Positions 6,620-15,419 of a DNA stretch of 20,135 nucleotides are shown here, piece after piece. The notes beneath the pieces were generated by a model, which worked only from the letters and a program-made list of their open reading frames with translations, searched no databases and was not told the DNA's origin. Source of the DNA: a virus; the IMG/VR virus record IMGVR_UViG_3300046756_000296, positions 1-20,135 of that record. One strand, written 5' to 3'. The stretch's first letter is position 1; every line of letters starts with the position of its first letter. Made by a program: the position numbers and the translations under genes.

Positions 6620-7966
6620 TTAATTTCCTCTTCTAAATCTTTCAGAACCTCTTTTTCTTCTTTTAATAAAATCTTCTTCTGTTGGTGTACGTTTAGCTAA
6701 ACCACGTCTTATATTTACTAATTTATTTAATTTATTGTAATCTTTAAGAGGTTTATTGTCTTTAGGTACAATTATTAAAATATCATCTGGTTCTGTTTGA
6801 GCTTTTCTATCAAAATCAGATTCTTCACTTTCAACAATATCTCTATGTGGTACAATTTTTCTACCTAATTGTTTTTCAAATTTAGCGATTTCTCTACGTT
6901 TAGTTTGAACATCAGTTTCACCCCTAACATCAGGATTACGTTCCTGTTTCTCTTTCTGTTCTAATAATACATCACCTTCAAAAAAAGTTTGAACTTCTGA
7001 TTTTCTTAATCTATTTACTTTAAATTTAGTTTCCTCAGCTTTTCTTACTCTTTCATTCTTTAATCTTTCAATTTTTCTTTTTTGTAACTTAGCCTTTTCT
7101 TTTCTAATAACTTCTTTATCTTGTTGTATCTTTCGTCTATCTTTAATTCTCTGACTTTCGATTTCTTTTAATTCAGTTTCAGATGGTTTCTTTTTACCTG
7201 TAGTATTAATTTTACTAAACTCAGGATACTTTTCTTGCATTAATAACTGAAACTCTTTTTTTCTCTGAAGTATATCTGAATCAAATAATTCTCTTCTTTC
7301 AGTTTCATCTTCCAACGCATCATCTCTTTCACTTCTTCTTTCTTCTTCTATCTCTCTACGTTTAAGTTCTTCTTTTTCTAAACGGATTCGTTCTTCCTCA
7401 TCTTCTAATTCGGATGCCTTAACAACATCAACAGGTACTTCTTTTGTAACTACCTGCTCTTTATCTGTTATCTTATCAATTAAATCATCAGATGATGTTC
7501 TATCACTATCATCAATCTTATCAGTTCCAGTAATGTTTTGTGCAGTATCAACTTCCTTTTCTACTGTTTTGATTATATCATCAATTTCCTCTTCTGTTGT
7601 TTGAGGTTTTACAGGAGATAATGGTTTTGTATTTTCTTTTAAAGAATCTTTTAAAATTTCGTTTGTTGCATCAGAAACATTATCAATAGGTTTATCTATA
7701 CCTTTAGGAACATCTGTAGTTATAATTTCATTTAACGTTACATCCTCAACAAAATCACTACCCTTTGGCTCACTTACCTTAGATGGTTCAATTGGTTTAG
7801 TTTTACTAACTTCAGGCTCTTTTATAGCAGGTGGAAGTGGTGGTGAAACTCTTGGTGGAGTTACTACCGTTTCTTCCGTTACTGGTGGAGCTGGATTACG
7901 TGGTGGAACAGGTGGATTAACTCTACCTCTTCTACCTTTACCTTTACCTCTTCGTGTCTTAGCCAT
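6620..7966 (-). CDS. Pro-rich, highly charged coiled-coil-like protein of unknown function
   Basis: Protein of 448 aa with no enzyme domain that I recognise. Residues 1-15 are very basic (R-R-G-K-G-K-G-R-R-G-R). Residues ~17-63 are Pro-rich (P-P-V-P-P, V-T-P-P, P-P-L-P-P). Residues ~64-175 are acidic and Thr/Ser/Asp-rich, probably disordered. Residues ~180-345 have dense Glu/Lys/Arg with spaced hydrophobic residues, as in a long single helix or coiled coil. The C-terminus is basic (K-R-R-K-R-G-S-E-R-F-R-R-G). The start is a TAATG overlap with the stop of the 1837-aa gene, and AAGGAG at 7976-7981 supports it. The charged tail of the preceding protein has similar composition, so the two may interact, or one may derive from the other. 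Could be a virion-internal, linker or chaperone-like protein; position is the only guide. Confidence 0.7.
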   Translation of the reverse strand: MAKTRRGKGKGRRGRVNPPVPPRNPAPPVTEETVVTPPRVSPPLPPAIKEPEVSKTKPIEPSKVSEPKGSDFVEDVTLNEIITTDVPKGIDKPIDNVSDATNEILKDSLKENTKPLSPVKPQTTEEEIDDIIKTVEKEVDTAQNITGTDKIDDSDRTSSDDLIDKITDKEQVVTKEVPVDVVKASELEDEEERIRLEKEELKRREIEEERRSERDDALEDETERRELFDSDILQRKKEFQLLMQEKYPEFSKINTTGKKKPSETELKEIESQRIKDRRKIQQDKEVIRKEKAKLQKRKIERLKNERVRKAEETKFKVNRLRKSEVQTFFEGDVLLEQKEKQERNPDVRGETDVQTKRREIAKFEKQLGRKIVPHRDIVESEESDFDRKAQTEPDDILIIVPKDNKPLKDYNKLNKLVNIRRGLAKRTPTEEDFIKRRKRGSERFRRGN

Positions 7967-10900
7967 TAGTCACGTCTCCTTTTTGTTCTTCTATTTCGTT
8001 TCTCATTTTGTTTTTTACTTACTGGAATCTCTAATCGTCTTAACACCCTCTTATCGATTTCTTCTTCTTCTATAAAAGATTCTCTTTCTTCCATTGGAAG
8101 TTCGTTTAATTTTTGAATTAATTCAGAAGTTTGTTCTTTTTCAATTTCTTCTTTTCTCTCAACATTAATTGGTTGACCATCTAAGAATTTAACTTCTTCT
8201 GGTTCTTCTGGTTGAATGAATTTTTCTTCTTCTCGTACTTCTTTTTCTTCGATTTCTTTTTTAACAACAATTGGGTCGTTTACAACATCAAATTCATCTT
8301 GTCTTGCTGATTCTCTATTACTAATATCTTCTGAGTTTTGTAATCTTAAATCAAATTCAGCTCTTCGTGAGTTTTCTATTTGTTGTATTCTTGCAATTTC
8401 TCTACGGAACTTTTGAACTTCCGCTCTGTACTCCAATTCTCTTTGATATCTAATTTCTTCAGATATTTTTAAATCATCAACATTAATGGTAGCGATTCCT
8501 GTATTAGTATCTACATCTAAGTTTCCATCTTCAGCTGTTTGTGATGTATTGATTAGTACATTTGGGTCAGCTTCAAATATTTCTATTACAGGTTTACCAT
8601 CAGGAGTTTGTGTGGAATTTGTTGTCAATGAATCAGAACTCATCTTACAACCTAAATATCTTAAATTCTCAACTGCCAATGGTAGATTATCTGTTGATAC
8701 CTGTGATGGGGATAGAGATGATGAATATGATAATCCCATAGAAGCGGATACGGAAGAACTATAGAAGTAATTTGTAGTTCTTGCATATTGTGCATTTCGT
8801 TGGTTAATTATCGATGTTCCTAGTGGGTTGTAATTCCAACTACCATTTGAACCAGTAATCCAACCAACACCATATCCCACATCACCACCTTCTTTTGGTA
8901 TTAGTATATCAAACTTGTATGAAGATGGTTTATATGGAAGTTTTGCTCGAATTAATCCTCTTTCTTCTAAATCACTTTTTTCTACAAATATAGATTGAGT
9001 AACTCTAAATGATGTATTTAGTAAATAAAAATTACCATTTAAATCTTTTGGAGTAGACCATATATTTTGTTGGTCTTGTAACTGATATGTACCTGACATA
9101 CTTCTCTCAGTATCTACAACAATCGATGTTTTATGGGTTACATAATCTGCGGATTGTAGTAATGATTGTGTTAATGGAATTTCAGTATTGTGAGTTAAAT
9201 ATTCGGCTGATGAAGTAACATTTTGATTTAAATCAATTAATGTTTCATGTGTTAGATATTCGGCCGATTCTTTTATTGTATTTAAATCAAGTCGTAATCC
9301 ATACGTTAAGTATTCAGACTCAAAACTAGCAGTTGCTCTTGGTATGTATTTGCTTTTAAAATTATCGTAAGTAGGATATGTCATTATAAACTTAGGTGAT
9401 ACAGTACCACTTACTGTTGTGTTATAAGTAGGATACTCCATAAGAATATCAGGAGATGCCGTACCACTTATCGTTGTGTTATAAGTTGGAACAGTCCAAT
9501 CAGTTACGCTAGGTGAACCATATAATGATGCACTCAATGGAGTAATAAACATCTGTGGAACTTTATCTATAGGATTAACCGTAACCTCATACATAGGTTC
9601 GGTCTTAACAACTTTAACTTTAGATTTAACTTTAGGTCTTTCTAAGATATGTGGTTCAATTAAAATACCTGAGTTGTAATCAACCCTGGCTGGTACAGTT
9701 TGTCTAATCTGTTCAAATACAGAGAAATCATATCTTGCCAATATATCGATAGTACTATTGATTAAGTTCTTAGTACTATACTTTTTAAATACCTGTCTTC
9801 TTAAATAATCTAATTGTTCGTTTTGTTCTGTAAAACCTTCTCTACCATCTGGGTCTCCAATATAATCATCTATATCAAAATAACCTGTGTGGTTGTATAT
9901 ATCTTCATTGTACATTTTTGTAGCCGATAGATAAACACCTAATACATTGGAATCATTTGGAGCAGAATCAAACTTTGAAGTTTCTTTTCTTTCATCAACA
10001 TCTAACATTCCTCTTAATCTATTTGGCTCAACCCTTATCTTGTTGTTCATAATGTTGTTTGCTCCTGCCGATGGTACTTTTGTATGGTACTCTTCGGTTA
10101 CACCTCTTAAATCATCTGATTCAAAGTTGTGTAATGATGCGGATAATATCTGTCCATTTAATAGTGTGGATATTTTTTGATTAGGATGTTGTGATGGTTG
10201 TGAATCAGAAACATCTACACTCTTTAGTCTTGAATCAGGTAAAAATCTAAACTTTAAATCAAAGTAAGATGAGGTTTCTGAATTACCATGATATGATTCT
10301 CTTGCAAGAGTGTGTTCATCAATAACAATATCTTTTAATGGGTTTGCCCAATATCTTAATTCTTGTATAGAACCACTTAGATACTCAGTATTACCCCACA
10401 ATGATGGAGTATTATCTGTTGGGAAACTCTTACCTACAGTTAGTGTACCACTACCAGTCCACGCCGCGTTGTAAGATGGTTCGGTTGAACCTGTAATAAA
10501 GATACTTGCAGATTTATCTACAATAATATTATCTCTACGACTTCTACGGTAAATTAATTTATATTCATTATCTTGTGTAATATCATCTACTGATTTTTCT
10601 CTTTGAACAATCAATGTTCCCATCTTAGAATCAAATAAACTAACATTATTAATAGATGCTGATTTATAACCACTACTACCACTTAGGTAAAAATGTATAT
10701 TACCTTTCTTACCAGTTTTTGCGGTAGATAGAGATTCGTATAATACTCCGAAGTTTTTATCTTTATTTAAAACAGCAGTTGTTCTATTCTTATTTTGTTG
10801 AACTTGTAACTCAATCGTATCAATTGGGTTAGGGTCTCTGTTCAAATATGTGTTAGGGTCAATATCATTTACTTTATCAAATGGAACTTCCATATAATTA

Positions 10901-13479
10901 TCAGTATCAAATCTTAAATGATATACAAATCTTTCATGTTCCCAAAATTGTCGCTTATCTTCTATTACAGGCCCACCATATTCTCTGATTGATAAGAATG
11001 TTTGTGGAATACCATATGTAGATATTAATGCCTTTACAGCTCTAGCAGAACCTTTTGATTTAAGAAGATATGGTATATTGTTTACAATTCTTCTCCAAAT
11101 TTCATTTGTATATTGTTCTACTGGTTTGGCCGCCAATGAACCAGATTGTTGTGGGTTACCGTACTTATCTGTACCTAAAGCATAGCTCCAAAGTTCTTCC
11201 CTATCCTTACCATGTGTTAGTTTCCAACCCATTGATTTTGCCACATCATAAAGTAAGTTGTTCGGCATACCATCGTATGGATGTTCTTCTCTACTATTAA
11301 TAGATGTTAACTTTTTAACATACGCCCATGTGATATCAAAATGATGACCTATCATGTCAATAAACAATAAGTAATCAGCATTAAGTGTATCTTCACTTAT
11401 TGAAGCTGGTATTGTTTTGGTTAACCTTGCATCATTCATAGAATCAAAGTAACTAGCAGAATCAATTAACCCATTATAATGTGATATGGCCAATGATGAT
11501 GTTACAGAATATAAATTTACTGGTTGTGCACTATACTTCGGCCAAGGACTAATTGTAAATGCAGAAGAACTATAGTGTGTATATAGTGATGAAGATGGTT
11601 CGTTATACATCCAACGTTCCCATCCATCCATACCACTAACTACGTTATTTTTTCTTACTATAGATTGTGATATGTTTGTTAGTGCCTCAGTTCCACTTAC
11701 GGATTCTAAAGTTTTTATTCTACTTTCATACCCCTCTATCAATTCAACCTTATATTTAAAGTTATTTACTCTTTCTACTGCAGATGAATAATGTACAAAT
11801 TCTGAAAAGTCAGAATAGTTTACATTTATATTATTTTCAAATGATGAACTTATGTATTTATCTACTATCTGTTGAGATGTTGATAGGTTTGTATCTAATA
11901 AATCATTCCAACTTCTTAAATCAGTACCTACAGACTTACCATAAGTACCCATATCAATTTTAAAGTTAGGTTCGGAAAAGTTATCTTCTACTAATTTTTT
12001 AGAGGTTGGATATACTAATAGTTTTTCTATGTAAGAATCTCTTACTAGTCTCTCAATACGTGGTGTTTTGTTTTGTAAATCACCTCTTAATGGTTTGTAC
12101 AATTTTACTGTAACCGTATTAAGTTTTACATCTGGTTCTTCCTCTGTACCAGTGTTCTTAAAATTTGGATTATTATATTGTACTTCAGATGATATAGGAA
12201 CTCCTCTAAGTAATTTAGTGTAATCAGAATTAGGTCTTATTGGAAATCCCTTATCGTCATTACCAAATTCAAAATATTGTTGTTCTAATTTATCAAAAAC
12301 AGGTATCCATTTTAATTCTTCGTTATCATTAAAATCTAATACAAATTTTGAACCCCTACCTGTAGTTCTAAATTTTTTACTTATTTTCTGTGGTGAGATT
12401 GATACAAGTAATCTATCATTTAGACTATCTTTAAAAGAGGCTCTCTTATCTGAACCTTTATTTAAAATCGCACCATCTGAAACTATAGAAGGGTCTTTTA
12501 CCTGTGGATTTTTAATAATTTTAGATGTCTTGTTCGATACTTCTGTATTTGTAACATTTGTTTTACTACTACCAGCTACTGATTTTGTAGATGTTTTTGA
12601 GGTTTTTCCAAGAGCAGCATCCATAATTGCCTTACCAGCATCGGTTTGTAAAGCTTTCCCTAAATCACTATCATCAGTTGGTTTGAGTGGATTATCAAAC
12701 GATACTATACTTGGTGTTTGATTTGCATCTTCTACCTCTTCTACTATAATAGCACCTTCTACTTCAGAAATTTCTTCATCATCTATATATACTTCACACC
12801 AATACCCATCTAAATTTTGCATTGGATAGAATCTAGTTCTAATATTCTGATATTTATCTGTTGGGAAATCAACTTCTTCTAACTGATACCCTTCTCTTTC
12901 ATTTAAACTAAAATCAAACTGTGTAATTGCAGCTAAATCATTGTTTCCAAAATTTAAAACATACTGAATGTGTTCTGTATTACCATCTCTAAGTTCGGGT
13001 AACCCTAACCCATCTGAATATAGATTTTCGATTGCCTTCAACCCTTCGTAAGAGTCTACAGTACCATCTTTTTCGGAATCAATTACTAATTGTAATTCAC
13101 TCGCATCTGCAGATATATTTTCTATTTTTAACTTATCTGTTTGTTTATCTAAGAAATTGTAAACTACAGAAAAATTACCTTTTGATATATTTGATTGTCT
13201 TACATCTTTTTCAGGTGTTAGTAAAATATCATACGGTTGGCTGTTGTTACTATCAGCTTTGGTGTTTATTTCATATCTAAGTGATTTATCATTAGATTTT
13301 AATAGATTTTCACCTGAGTATATGTGATATTCTTGAGCTATTTGTAAATCACCCTCTTTTAAATCCGTTTGTATAGATTCAATTCTCTCTAAATCTTCAA
13401 TAGAATATATAGCAGGAGCATCTACTGGAGATTTGGATGTTACTACATCAGTTCCTTTTATGTAAATATCTAATGCCAT
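7966..13479 (-). CDS. Giant baseplate/tail-fibre-connecting protein (P2 gpI-like segment, LamG domain, tandem repeats)
   Basis: Protein of 1837 aa. Residues 1-250 are beta-rich and unrecognised; ~255-350 is a Ser/Thr/Lys linker. Residues ~700-840 (helical FIDMIGHHFDITWAYVK, then NNIPYLLKSKGSARAVKALI and STYGIP...IREYGGP) resemble baseplate tail proteins of the P2 gpI type, which attach fibres. Residues ~848-1085 fit a LamG-like jellyroll closing in LSGSIQELRYWANPLKD. Residues 1330-1463 hold seven ~19-residue repeats. Residues ~1665-1837 are a charged, coiled-coil-like tail ending in a basic cluster. No membrane segment is seen. The position two genes after gp6 is where T4 has gp7 (1032 aa), the long wedge protein, so a wedge-plus-fibre-anchor role is inferred, not shown. 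The start is a TAATG overlap supported by GGGAG at 13489-13493. Confidence 0.78.
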   Translation of the reverse strand: MALDIYIKGTDVVTSKSPVDAPAIYSIEDLERIESIQTDLKEGDLQIAQEYHIYSGENLLKSNDKSLRYEINTKADSNNSQPYDILLTPEKDVRQSNISKGNFSVVYNFLDKQTDKLKIENISADASELQLVIDSEKDGTVDSYEGLKAIENLYSDGLGLPELRDGNTEHIQYVLNFGNNDLAAITQFDFSLNEREGYQLEEVDFPTDKYQNIRTRFYPMQNLDGYWCEVYIDDEEISEVEGAIIVEEVEDANQTPSIVSFDNPLKPTDDSDLGKALQTDAGKAIMDAALGKTSKTSTKSVAGSSKTNVTNTEVSNKTSKIIKNPQVKDPSIVSDGAILNKGSDKRASFKDSLNDRLLVSISPQKISKKFRTTGRGSKFVLDFNDNEELKWIPVFDKLEQQYFEFGNDDKGFPIRPNSDYTKLLRGVPISSEVQYNNPNFKNTGTEEEPDVKLNTVTVKLYKPLRGDLQNKTPRIERLVRDSYIEKLLVYPTSKKLVEDNFSEPNFKIDMGTYGKSVGTDLRSWNDLLDTNLSTSQQIVDKYISSSFENNINVNYSDFSEFVHYSSAVERVNNFKYKVELIEGYESRIKTLESVSGTEALTNISQSIVRKNNVVSGMDGWERWMYNEPSSSLYTHYSSSAFTISPWPKYSAQPVNLYSVTSSLAISHYNGLIDSASYFDSMNDARLTKTIPASISEDTLNADYLLFIDMIGHHFDITWAYVKKLTSINSREEHPYDGMPNNLLYDVAKSMGWKLTHGKDREELWSYALGTDKYGNPQQSGSLAAKPVEQYTNEIWRRIVNNIPYLLKSKGSARAVKALISTYGIPQTFLSIREYGGPVIEDKRQFWEHERFVYHLRFDTDNYMEVPFDKVNDIDPNTYLNRDPNPIDTIELQVQQNKNRTTAVLNKDKNFGVLYESLSTAKTGKKGNIHFYLSGSSGYKSASINNVSLFDSKMGTLIVQREKSVDDITQDNEYKLIYRRSRRDNIIVDKSASIFITGSTEPSYNAAWTGSGTLTVGKSFPTDNTPSLWGNTEYLSGSIQELRYWANPLKDIVIDEHTLARESYHGNSETSSYFDLKFRFLPDSRLKSVDVSDSQPSQHPNQKISTLLNGQILSASLHNFESDDLRGVTEEYHTKVPSAGANNIMNNKIRVEPNRLRGMLDVDERKETSKFDSAPNDSNVLGVYLSATKMYNEDIYNHTGYFDIDDYIGDPDGREGFTEQNEQLDYLRRQVFKKYSTKNLINSTIDILARYDFSVFEQIRQTVPARVDYNSGILIEPHILERPKVKSKVKVVKTEPMYEVTVNPIDKVPQMFITPLSASLYGSPSVTDWTVPTYNTTISGTASPDILMEYPTYNTTVSGTVSPKFIMTYPTYDNFKSKYIPRATASFESEYLTYGLRLDLNTIKESAEYLTHETLIDLNQNVTSSAEYLTHNTEIPLTQSLLQSADYVTHKTSIVVDTERSMSGTYQLQDQQNIWSTPKDLNGNFYLLNTSFRVTQSIFVEKSDLEERGLIRAKLPYKPSSYKFDILIPKEGGDVGYGVGWITGSNGSWNYNPLGTSIINQRNAQYARTTNYFYSSSVSASMGLSYSSSLSPSQVSTDNLPLAVENLRYLGCKMSSDSLTTNSTQTPDGKPVIEIFEADPNVLINTSQTAEDGNLDVDTNTGIATINVDDLKISEEIRYQRELEYRAEVQKFRREIARIQQIENSRRAEFDLRLQNSEDISNRESARQDEFDVVNDPIVVKKEIEEKEVREEEKFIQPEEPEEVKFLDGQPINVERKEEIEKEQTSELIQKLNELPMEERESFIEEEEIDKRVLRRLEIPVSKKQNEKRNRRTKRRRD
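7976..7981 (-). promoter_or_regulatory. Shine-Dalgarno of the 448-aa gene inside the 1837-aa gene
   Basis: The minus strand reads AAGGAG nine nucleotides before the ATG at 7966, inside the last codons of the 1837-aa gene. With the TAATG overlap it allows both new initiation and termination-reinitiation. Confidence 0.65.
9091..9492 (-). repeat. Coding tandem repeats, seven units of about 57 bp (19 aa)
   Basis: Residues 1330-1463 of the 1837-aa protein divide into seven units starting at residues 1330, 1349, 1368, 1389, 1407, 1426 and 1445, with lengths 19, 19, 21, 18, 19, 19 and 19. The first units begin V/Y-P-T-Y (N-T-T-x-S-G-T-x-S-P in units 1 and 2); the later ones begin E/D-Y-L/V-T-H/Y with alternating hydrophobic residues. 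Units 1 and 2 are also similar at DNA level with an exact 57-bp period. Such repeats suggest an elongated beta-structured shaft. Confidence 0.8.
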
Positions 13480-15419
13480 TATATAATTCTCCCGTTACCG
13501 CTACGGATTTTAGCTCGTGCTGTGTGTCCTAATAATCTTAATAAATCTTTTTCTTCTCTACCACTAGAACGTTTTTCAATACACGCTTTCCAAGTACTTA
13601 CTGTTCTATTTACATTTGCCTTATTATCAGATTTTTCAGAGTTACTAACATAAGAACCACCAAATGTTGCTGAACCATCACCCTTTTCCCATGCTTGTTC
13701 CAAATCTCTTCGTACACCATTATTTCCAGTGTTTATAAGTGAGTTCTTACTAATCAACAATTCTAAATTTGCAGTTAGGTCGTAGTAATTTAATGTAACA
13801 TTGGAATTAGTTCCTGTTTCTGGAAGGTTAGCATTTTTAAATGGATTACCTGATAAGTAACCTGTACCACCATCTAAAATATCTTGAGCCGTTTGTGTAA
13901 GTACATCTTTTAATTTAGTCTCATCATTAGATGATGACCTGTTTCCTATTTTATCAAACCATGTGTTGTAACTTTTCTTATTCTGATACCCTCTTATTAT
14001 GTTAAGTTTAGCTAATGTATCTTGTGCAGCTTCCCATAGGTCATCTACTAACTCATCACCACCTCTCATATCGCTATCACTACCATAAAGAGCTATTAAG
14101 TTACCATCCATCATTTGATAATCAATTAATGCAGTTCCAAGTGGTGGAATATATTCTTCATAATAACTACCATTCCAGAAATAATCTTGACCAAGTATAG
14201 AATATGGTACTGCACTGTTACCACTATCTATTTGCCATTCATCCGCAGATGAATTAAATTTGTACAATACAGCACCACCACCAGGTGTACCAGTTAGGGC
14301 CCACCGTTTCTCATTAGGTGTTCCTTGTTGCATAAATGGTTTATATTTTACAAAGTCTTGAATTATTATTTTGTTTATATCGGATGTTATAAAACTTCCT
14401 GGAATTTTATAGGCCTTTCGTATATCACCATTCCATATTGTTTCGTTTACCCAACTAGGTTCAACGACTTCCATTCTACCATCTTTATAAAATATTTTAA
14501 ATCTTAACTGCCTCTCATCACCCTCAGTATCTAATTTCTGGAAGAGAACTTTTAATTCAGTATTTACTGACGTAAACATTTCTCTTATCTTTCTACCCTT
14601 GTGACGCCAGTATTGAACTAAAGTAGAATCAGCACCACCCACCTGAATGGATTCAAATGCATTTTCACCCACCTCACTATGAAATGGAAGATAAACAACG
14701 TTATCATTACCATCTTCACCTAATATTTTTTGTCTGGTTAATGCACCACCGTATTTATTTGTTTCTAAATACGCAATTGTACGTCTCTTATATGTATTAT
14801 CATTGTATAAACTATACTGATTCATACCTCTATCAATTTCTACACCACCTGGTTCTGGTGTGTAATCAAAGTCATCTCCAATTCGAAACCCCATAGGTTT
14901 ACCTAATCGTTCTGCAACAATGTGCCATAAGTGACCTTGTTGAAATGTGTAAAACTTACCTTCTTCAATATAAAAAATTGTAGATGGAGTTGTACCAATT
15001 CGTACCAACTCACCATTAAATGCTAATGGTGTTTCGTCTTCAATCTGGTCTAACTCTAATTCTGGAAATGATACACTATTAATAGACTTTACCTCAATAT
15101 CAATATCATCTATAGTTCGTGTAAACTGTTCAATATCATTATCCATAACTCTATTAAACTGTATTTTATTAAGTTGAGATTTAACAGCAGGAATTAAAAC
15201 ATTACCATACTGTGTGGCGGATGATTCTTTAAGCTTATTCTTTGGAAGTGTATATGATATAATTTGGTTAGACGAGTTTCTTCTAATTGGATTTAAATCA
15301 GGCTCAATTATATTTTGAGATTCTTCTGCAGAAAATCCAATTACTTTAACTTCTTCTCGCCTAGGGTTCGGTGTAGCTTCAGTTTGTTTTACTTTATTTT
15401 TTGATTTCTCTATTGCCAT
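13479..15419 (-). CDS. Large baseplate-region protein of unknown fold
   Basis: Protein of 646 aa. I do not recognise a named domain. The first ~45 residues are charged and probably flexible. Residues ~100-420 are aromatic and beta-rich, with motifs such as LAFNGELVRIG, FYIEEGKFYTFQQGHLWHIVAERLGKP (~150-175), YWRHKGRKIREMFTSVNTELKVLFQ and FWNGSYYEEYIPP. Residues ~455-646 look more helical, with a Gly/Asn-rich stretch, and the protein ends in a basic segment. No signal peptide, membrane helix or hydrolase motif is visible. It starts one nucleotide into the stop of the 676-aa gene (TAATG) and ends in the same way at the 1837-aa start, so the three should be made in linked amounts. In T4 this interval encodes wedge proteins gp7 and gp8; identity with either is not supported by visible sequence. 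Confidence 0.72.
   Translation of the reverse strand: MAIEKSKNKVKQTEATPNPRREEVKVIGFSAEESQNIIEPDLNPIRRNSSNQIISYTLPKNKLKESSATQYGNVLIPAVKSQLNKIQFNRVMDNDIEQFTRTIDDIDIEVKSINSVSFPELELDQIEDETPLAFNGELVRIGTTPSTIFYIEEGKFYTFQQGHLWHIVAERLGKPMGFRIGDDFDYTPEPGGVEIDRGMNQYSLYNDNTYKRRTIAYLETNKYGGALTRQKILGEDGNDNVVYLPFHSEVGENAFESIQVGGADSTLVQYWRHKGRKIREMFTSVNTELKVLFQKLDTEGDERQLRFKIFYKDGRMEVVEPSWVNETIWNGDIRKAYKIPGSFITSDINKIIIQDFVKYKPFMQQGTPNEKRWALTGTPGGGAVLYKFNSSADEWQIDSGNSAVPYSILGQDYFWNGSYYEEYIPPLGTALIDYQMMDGNLIALYGSDSDMRGGDELVDDLWEAAQDTLAKLNIIRGYQNKKSYNTWFDKIGNRSSSNDETKLKDVLTQTAQDILDGGTGYLSGNPFKNANLPETGTNSNVTLNYYDLTANLELLISKNSLINTGNNGVRRDLEQAWEKGDGSATFGGSYVSNSEKSDNKANVNRTVSTWKACIEKRSSGREEKDLLRLLGHTARAKIRSGNGRII
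13489..13493 (-). promoter_or_regulatory. Shine-Dalgarno of the 1837-aa gene inside the 646-aa gene
   Basis: The minus strand reads GGGAG nine nucleotides before the ATG at 13479, within the last codons of the upstream gene, supporting the chosen start. Confidence 0.6.

Noticed and set aside
7830-7930. Repeated GGTGG/GGTGGA-type words suggesting a DNA repeat element
   Set aside because: They encode the Pro-rich N-terminus of the 448-aa protein (CCA/CCT codons on the minus strand), which explains the pattern.
2689-13479. Possible diversity-generating retroelement acting on the LamG or fibre-like proteins
   Set aside because: No reverse transcriptase, template repeat or variable-repeat pair was seen in the window.
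7966-13479. Naming the 1837-aa protein gp7 by gene order
   Set aside because: Position fits, but length, visible domains and sequence do not give direct support, so only a general baseplate role is stated.
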